From contig CAYLUN010000062.1 of the NCBI GenBank assembly GCA_964386865.1, positions 1 to 33,577 on the forward strand: a DNA stretch of 33,577 nucleotides, read 5' to 3'. Shown in pieces: positions 31,213-33,577 of the stretch. Positions within the stretch are counted from its first letter, which is position 1. Each line of letters starts with the position of its first letter. The notes beneath the pieces were generated by a model. That model made no database searches. It was not told where the DNA came from and saw only the letters and a list, made by a program, of their open reading frames with translations. The stretch comes from CAYLUN01 sp964386865. GTDB taxonomy: Bacteria > Verrucomicrobiota > Kiritimatiellia > RFP12 > UBA1067. The position numbers were made by a program, and so were the translations under genes.

Positions 31213-31827
31213 ATGTTGACGTTAGATGTTTTCAAGACGATGGTGGCGGCGGCCGGCGCAGACATCCGGGCGGGGGAGAAGACCTTTTCGGAGCTGGATG
31301 CTGCCGCAGGCGGCGACGGCGACCACGGCACGGCGATCGTGACGGCCTTTAACGCGATGGCGAAGGCCGACGGGGCCGACTTCAAGGGGTATCTCAAGGC
31401 GCTGAGCGACGCGCTTCAGAATGAGGCGTGCGGCTCGACCAGCACGCTCTACGGCGCGTGGATCCAAGGCATGAGCGACGCGTCGCCGGAAGGCGCGGCG
31501 GCGCTCGACGCGGCCGCGCTGGCCGCGGTGTTCAAGGGAGGCCTCGACGAGATCGGCTTCACGACGCGCGCCCGCGTGGGCGACAAGACGCTGATGGACG
31601 CGCTCATTCCCGCCACGGAGGCGCTCGTCGCCGCCGCCGGCGAAGGCGTTCCCGCCATGCTCCGGAAGGGCGCGGAAGCGGCCGCCAAGGGCTCGGAGGC
31701 CACCTGCGCCATGCGGGCCAAGTTCGGCCGCGCCAAGAACCTCGGCGACCGCTCGATCGGCCCGCGCGATGCGGGCTCCGCCTCGATGGCGTGCATTTTC
31801 AACGCGTTTGCGAAGACGGCGAAATAG
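31213..31827 (+). CDS. dhaL: DhaL-type nucleotide-binding kinase subunit
   Basis: A 204-aa homologue of the ADP/ATP-binding subunit of dihydroxyacetone kinase, which holds two Mg ions by three Asp residues. The motif reads FSELDAAAGGDGDHGTAI: Asp29, Asp35 and Asp37 are present, but there is one more residue between the first and second Asp than in the usual LDxxxGDGDHG. The rest is typical: NEACGSTSTLYGAW, RVGDKTLMDALIPATEAL and LGDRSIGPRDAGSASM. ATG 31213 is preferred over GTG 31201 by alignment to the family N-terminus; neither has a clear Shine-Dalgarno. It lies 92 bases after dhaK, with a long hairpin between. Confidence 0.87.
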   Translation: MLTLDVFKTMVAAAGADIRAGEKTFSELDAAAGGDGDHGTAIVTAFNAMAKADGADFKGYLKALSDALQNEACGSTSTLYGAWIQGMSDASPEGAAALDAAALAAVFKGGLDEIGFTTRARVGDKTLMDALIPATEALVAAAGEGVPAMLRKGAEAAAKGSEATCAMRAKFGRAKNLGDRSIGPRDAGSASMACIFNAFAKTAK

Positions 31828-31835
31828 TATCGAAG

Positions 31836-31863
31836 GAGTCGAGGGAATCGATTCTCTCGACTC
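31836..31863. repeat. Palindrome between dhaL and the aldolase gene
   Basis: Two 14-base arms (GAGTCGAGGGAATC and GATTCTCTCGACTC) meet with no loop, with one G-T pair. It also splits into four 7-mers. A third related stretch, GAATCCCTCGA, follows at 31868-31878. The GGGAAT/ATTCTC core is shared with the dhaK-dhaL hairpin. Confidence 0.7.
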
Positions 31864-31893
31864 TGCCGAATCCCTCGAAAAAGGAAAACGACC

Positions 31894-32760
31894 ATGGCTG
31901 ATTTAGACGATATCCGCGACGGCAAGGAGTACGGCGTCGGCGTCGCGCAGGCGAGCGACGGGTTCTTCCTCAAAGGATCGAACAACCTCGACTGGGGCAT
32001 GAAGGACCGCCTCAGCCGCATCTTCAACCCGGCCACCGGCAAGACGGTGATGCTGGCGTTCGACCACGGCTTCATCATGGGGCCGACCTCGGGCGTCGAG
32101 CGCATCGACCTGACCATTGCGCCGCTGATCGAGTACGCGGACTGCCTGATGTGCGCCCGCGGCGTGCTGCGCTCGCTCGTGCCGCCGACCAGCCGCAAGC
32201 CGGTCTGCCTGCGCTCGGACGCGGGCTCGACGATCCTGACCGAGCTGAACCGCAATGTCGTGATCGACATCCAGGACGCGGTCAAGCTGAACGCCTCGGC
32301 GATTGCGGTGATGGTGGCGATCGGCGACAAGGAGACGGAGGCCGGAACCGTGGCCAACCTCTACCACGCGGTGGACGAGGGCCTGGCGTGCGGCATCCCG
32401 GTGATGGGCGTGACGGCGGTGGGCAAGGACATGGCCCGCGACGCGCGCTACTTCGGCCTGGCCTCGCGCGTCTGCGCGGAGAACGGCGCGAACATCGTCA
32501 AGACGTACTACACCGAGGGCTTCGAGAAGGTTGTGGCCTGCTGCCCGGTGCCGATCGTGATCGCGGGCGGCAAGAAGCTGCCCGAGCTGGAGGCGCTGGA
32601 GCTGGCCTACCAGGCGATCCAGAGCGGCGCGTCGGGCGTGGACATGGGGCGCAACGTCTTCCAGTCCGAAAAGCCGGCGGCGATGATTCAGGCGGTCGGC
32701 GCGGTCGTCCACAAGGGCATGAAGCCGAAGGACGCCTTCCAGATGTTCAACGACCTGTAG
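31894..32760 (+). CDS. LsrF-type class I aldolase/thiolase
   Basis: A 288-aa (beta/alpha)8 Schiff-base enzyme closely resembling E. coli LsrF along its whole length (MADLDDIRDGK, LDWGMKDRLSRIFNP, KTVMLAFDHGFIMGPTSGVE, ADCLMCARGVLRS, ASGVDMGRNVFQS). The catalytic Lys is predicted at 203 in NIVKTYYTEGFEKVV. LsrF transfers an acetyl group from phosphorylated AI-2 breakdown product to CoA, giving DHAP; relatives are DhnA/FbaB-type aldolases. No lsrK, lsrG or lsr transporter genes are near. Instead it follows an isomerase and DhaKL kinase, suggesting cleavage of a ketose phosphate. AAGGA lies about nine bases before ATG 31894. A strong terminator follows. Family firm; substrate unknown. Confidence 0.85.
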   Translation: MADLDDIRDGKEYGVGVAQASDGFFLKGSNNLDWGMKDRLSRIFNPATGKTVMLAFDHGFIMGPTSGVERIDLTIAPLIEYADCLMCARGVLRSLVPPTSRKPVCLRSDAGSTILTELNRNVVIDIQDAVKLNASAIAVMVAIGDKETEAGTVANLYHAVDEGLACGIPVMGVTAVGKDMARDARYFGLASRVCAENGANIVKTYYTEGFEKVVACCPVPIVIAGGKKLPELEALELAYQAIQSGASGVDMGRNVFQSEKPAAMIQAVGAVVHKGMKPKDAFQMFNDL

Positions 32761-32782
32761 GGCGGGCGCGGACGCACGAAAG

Positions 32783-32817
32783 AAAAAAGGCCTCGCGAGT
32801 CCGCGAGGCCTTTTTTT
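32783..32817. terminator. Bidirectional intrinsic terminator after the aldolase gene
   Basis: Stem GGCCTCGCG-AGTC-CGCGAGGCC, flanked by six As on the left and seven Ts on the right, so the stem can extend by A-T pairs. It can end the plus-strand cassette and the convergent minus-strand gene at 32886. Confidence 0.95.
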
Positions 32818-32821
32818 GTGG

Positions 32822-32876
32822 CCGCTGCCGCCGGTGAGGGCCGCGGTCTTGCGTAGACGCGCAAGACCGGCAGCGG
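32822..32876. repeat. Second hairpin in the convergent 3' region
   Basis: Inner stem GGTCTTGCG-TAGACG-CGCAAGACC (32845-32868). An outer CCGCTGCC (32822-32829) pairs with GGCAGCGG (32869-32876), leaving a left-side bulge. It lies just past the stop of the minus-strand gene at 32886 and may protect that mRNA's 3' end. Confidence 0.6.
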
Positions 32877-32885
32877 GCCTGTCCG

Positions 32886-33577
32886 TCACTTCACGAAGAT
32901 CGTCAAGCGGCGTGTGGAGTACTGGCCGCCGTTGCCCATGAAGGTGTAGTCCGGGTTCTCGCCGGTGTTGTTGCCGATGCCGATGTCGCAGGGGCCGCCG
33001 CCGTTGAAGTTGTTATAGGCGAAGAGCGTCGCCTTGTTCTTCCACGCGTGAACCTGCATGCAGCCGTACGTGCCGTCGCCGGCGGCCTGGTCGTCGAAGT
33101 CGTACTTGCGGCCGTCCGCGCCGGGCAGGTTCAGCCCGTTCGGGTTGCCGTAGTTGGCGTCCCAAAACTCGACGTTGCCGCCGTCGGAGCTGTCGAGCGC
33201 CGGGATGCCCTCGACGTTCGAGCGCACGGTCAGGTTGCTGACCTTGGTCTGGTGGCGGATGCCGCTTTTGGCGTAGGGGATGCCGAGCTTCTTGGCGTCC
33301 TTGGCGAAGGCGTCCATGGAGGCGAAGACGTAGCGGATGCTGCCGGCGGTCTCCTGCAGCTGCAGCACATAGGCGACCTGCGTGAACGCGCCCGCGCTCG
33401 CGCTGGCGTCGATCTCGTACGTCGGCGCGGCCTGGGCGAAATTGCCGTTGACGGGCAGGTCGATCTCGTAGACCTTGCGGAAGCCCTTGAGCTCCGGAAG
33501 GGCCATGACGCCGCCGAGCTCGGGCTTGTTGCCGCAGCGGAAGGCGCCGGTCGGCAGGCCCAGGCCGTTGACGAGGT
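32886..33577 (-). CDS. C-terminal part of a secreted protein, carbohydrate-active type (runs off the window)
   Basis: About 230 codons, open to the window edge. The frame continues upstream of the internal Met at 33506 (LPTGAFRCGNKPELGGVMAL), so that Met is probably not the start. The visible part has a beta-rich domain, VYEIDLPVNGNFAQAAPTYE, YVFASMDAFAKDAKKLGIPY, GNVEFWDANYGNPNGLNLPG, YGCMQVHAWKNKATLFAYNN and DIGIGNNTGENPDYTFMG. I associate similar C-terminal domains with sialate O-acetylesterase-like and other secreted proteins of Planctomycetes and Verrucomicrobia, but from memory only. The N-terminal catalytic part, if any, is not in the window, so no reaction is assigned. The stop is TGA at 32886. 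Confidence 0.7.
   Translation of the reverse strand, partial: LVNGLGLPTGAFRCGNKPELGGVMALPELKGFRKVYEIDLPVNGNFAQAAPTYEIDASASAGAFTQVAYVLQLQETAGSIRYVFASMDAFAKDAKKLGIPYAKSGIRHQTKVSNLTVRSNVEGIPALDSSDGGNVEFWDANYGNPNGLNLPGADGRKYDFDDQAAGDGTYGCMQVHAWKNKATLFAYNNFNGGGPCDIGIGNNTGENPDYTFMGNGGQYSTRRLTIFVK

Noticed and set aside
31894..32760. AI-2 degradation operon (Lsr) based on the LsrF homologue
   Set aside because: No LsrK, LsrG, LsrR or transporter genes; the neighbours are an isomerase and DhaKL.

Overview
The window is GC-rich, densely packed chromosomal DNA from an uncultured-type bacterium. Exported DUF1080 proteins, Tat-exported Gfo/Idh/MocA and TIM-barrel proteins, PQQ-type beta-propellers, a HEAT-repeat fusion and many secreted glycosidases point to the PVC superphylum. 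Kiritimatiellota or another Verrucomicrobiota lineage is the best guess from gene style alone; no marker phylogeny could be run.

Layout. 1-2487 (minus): the 5' two thirds of alaS, then recA, both housekeeping. 2647-4398 (minus): an exported DUF1080 protein and a VapBC-type toxin-antitoxin pair. 4456-8319 (minus): a 1287-aa exported glycosidase-like protein with mirrored accessory modules and three in-frame heptamer repeat arrays. 8425-10586: a radical SAM protein (plus) converging on a CE15 glucuronoyl esterase (minus). 10725-17393 (plus): Tat-type Gfo/Idh/MocA oxidoreductase, HEAT-DUF1080 fusion, mannonate dehydratase-like protein and a nitronate monooxygenase family protein. 17378-21164 (minus): beta-propeller, RNase D and PQQ-repeat protein, closely spaced. 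21464-23606 (plus): exported DJ-1/PfpI protein, exported TIM-barrel isomerase-like protein and a small helical protein. 23611-28748 (minus): GH10 xylanase, a broken VOC gene and a GH36-type alpha-galactosidase with an NPCBM domain. 29053-32760 (plus): a five-gene cassette made of a D-lyxose isomerase-type cupin, a small VOC protein, DhaK, DhaL and an LsrF-type class I aldolase, closed by a strong terminator. 32886-33577 (minus): the C-terminal part of a secreted protein.

How the genes could work together. GH10, CE15, GH36 and the UxuA-like dehydratase fit breakdown of glucuronoxylan or galactose-decorated hemicellulose and use of the released uronic acid. The exported Gfo/Idh/MocA, DUF1080 and TIM-barrel proteins fit an oxidative 3-keto-glycoside route outside the cytoplasm. 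The last cassette reads as isomerase, ketose kinase and ketose-phosphate aldolase, a possible unassigned route from an aldose to dihydroxyacetone phosphate plus an aldehyde. It is the strongest candidate for an undescribed system.

Repeats. Eight 28-bp stretches can be read as four consecutive 7-mers; four or five are clearly periodic. They lie between genes and inside one gene. There are also REP-like inverted repeats (one with 25-bp perfect arms) and a 100-bp insert between 13-bp direct repeats in the signal-peptide region of the PQQ protein. No tRNA, rRNA, CRISPR array or transposase gene was seen.
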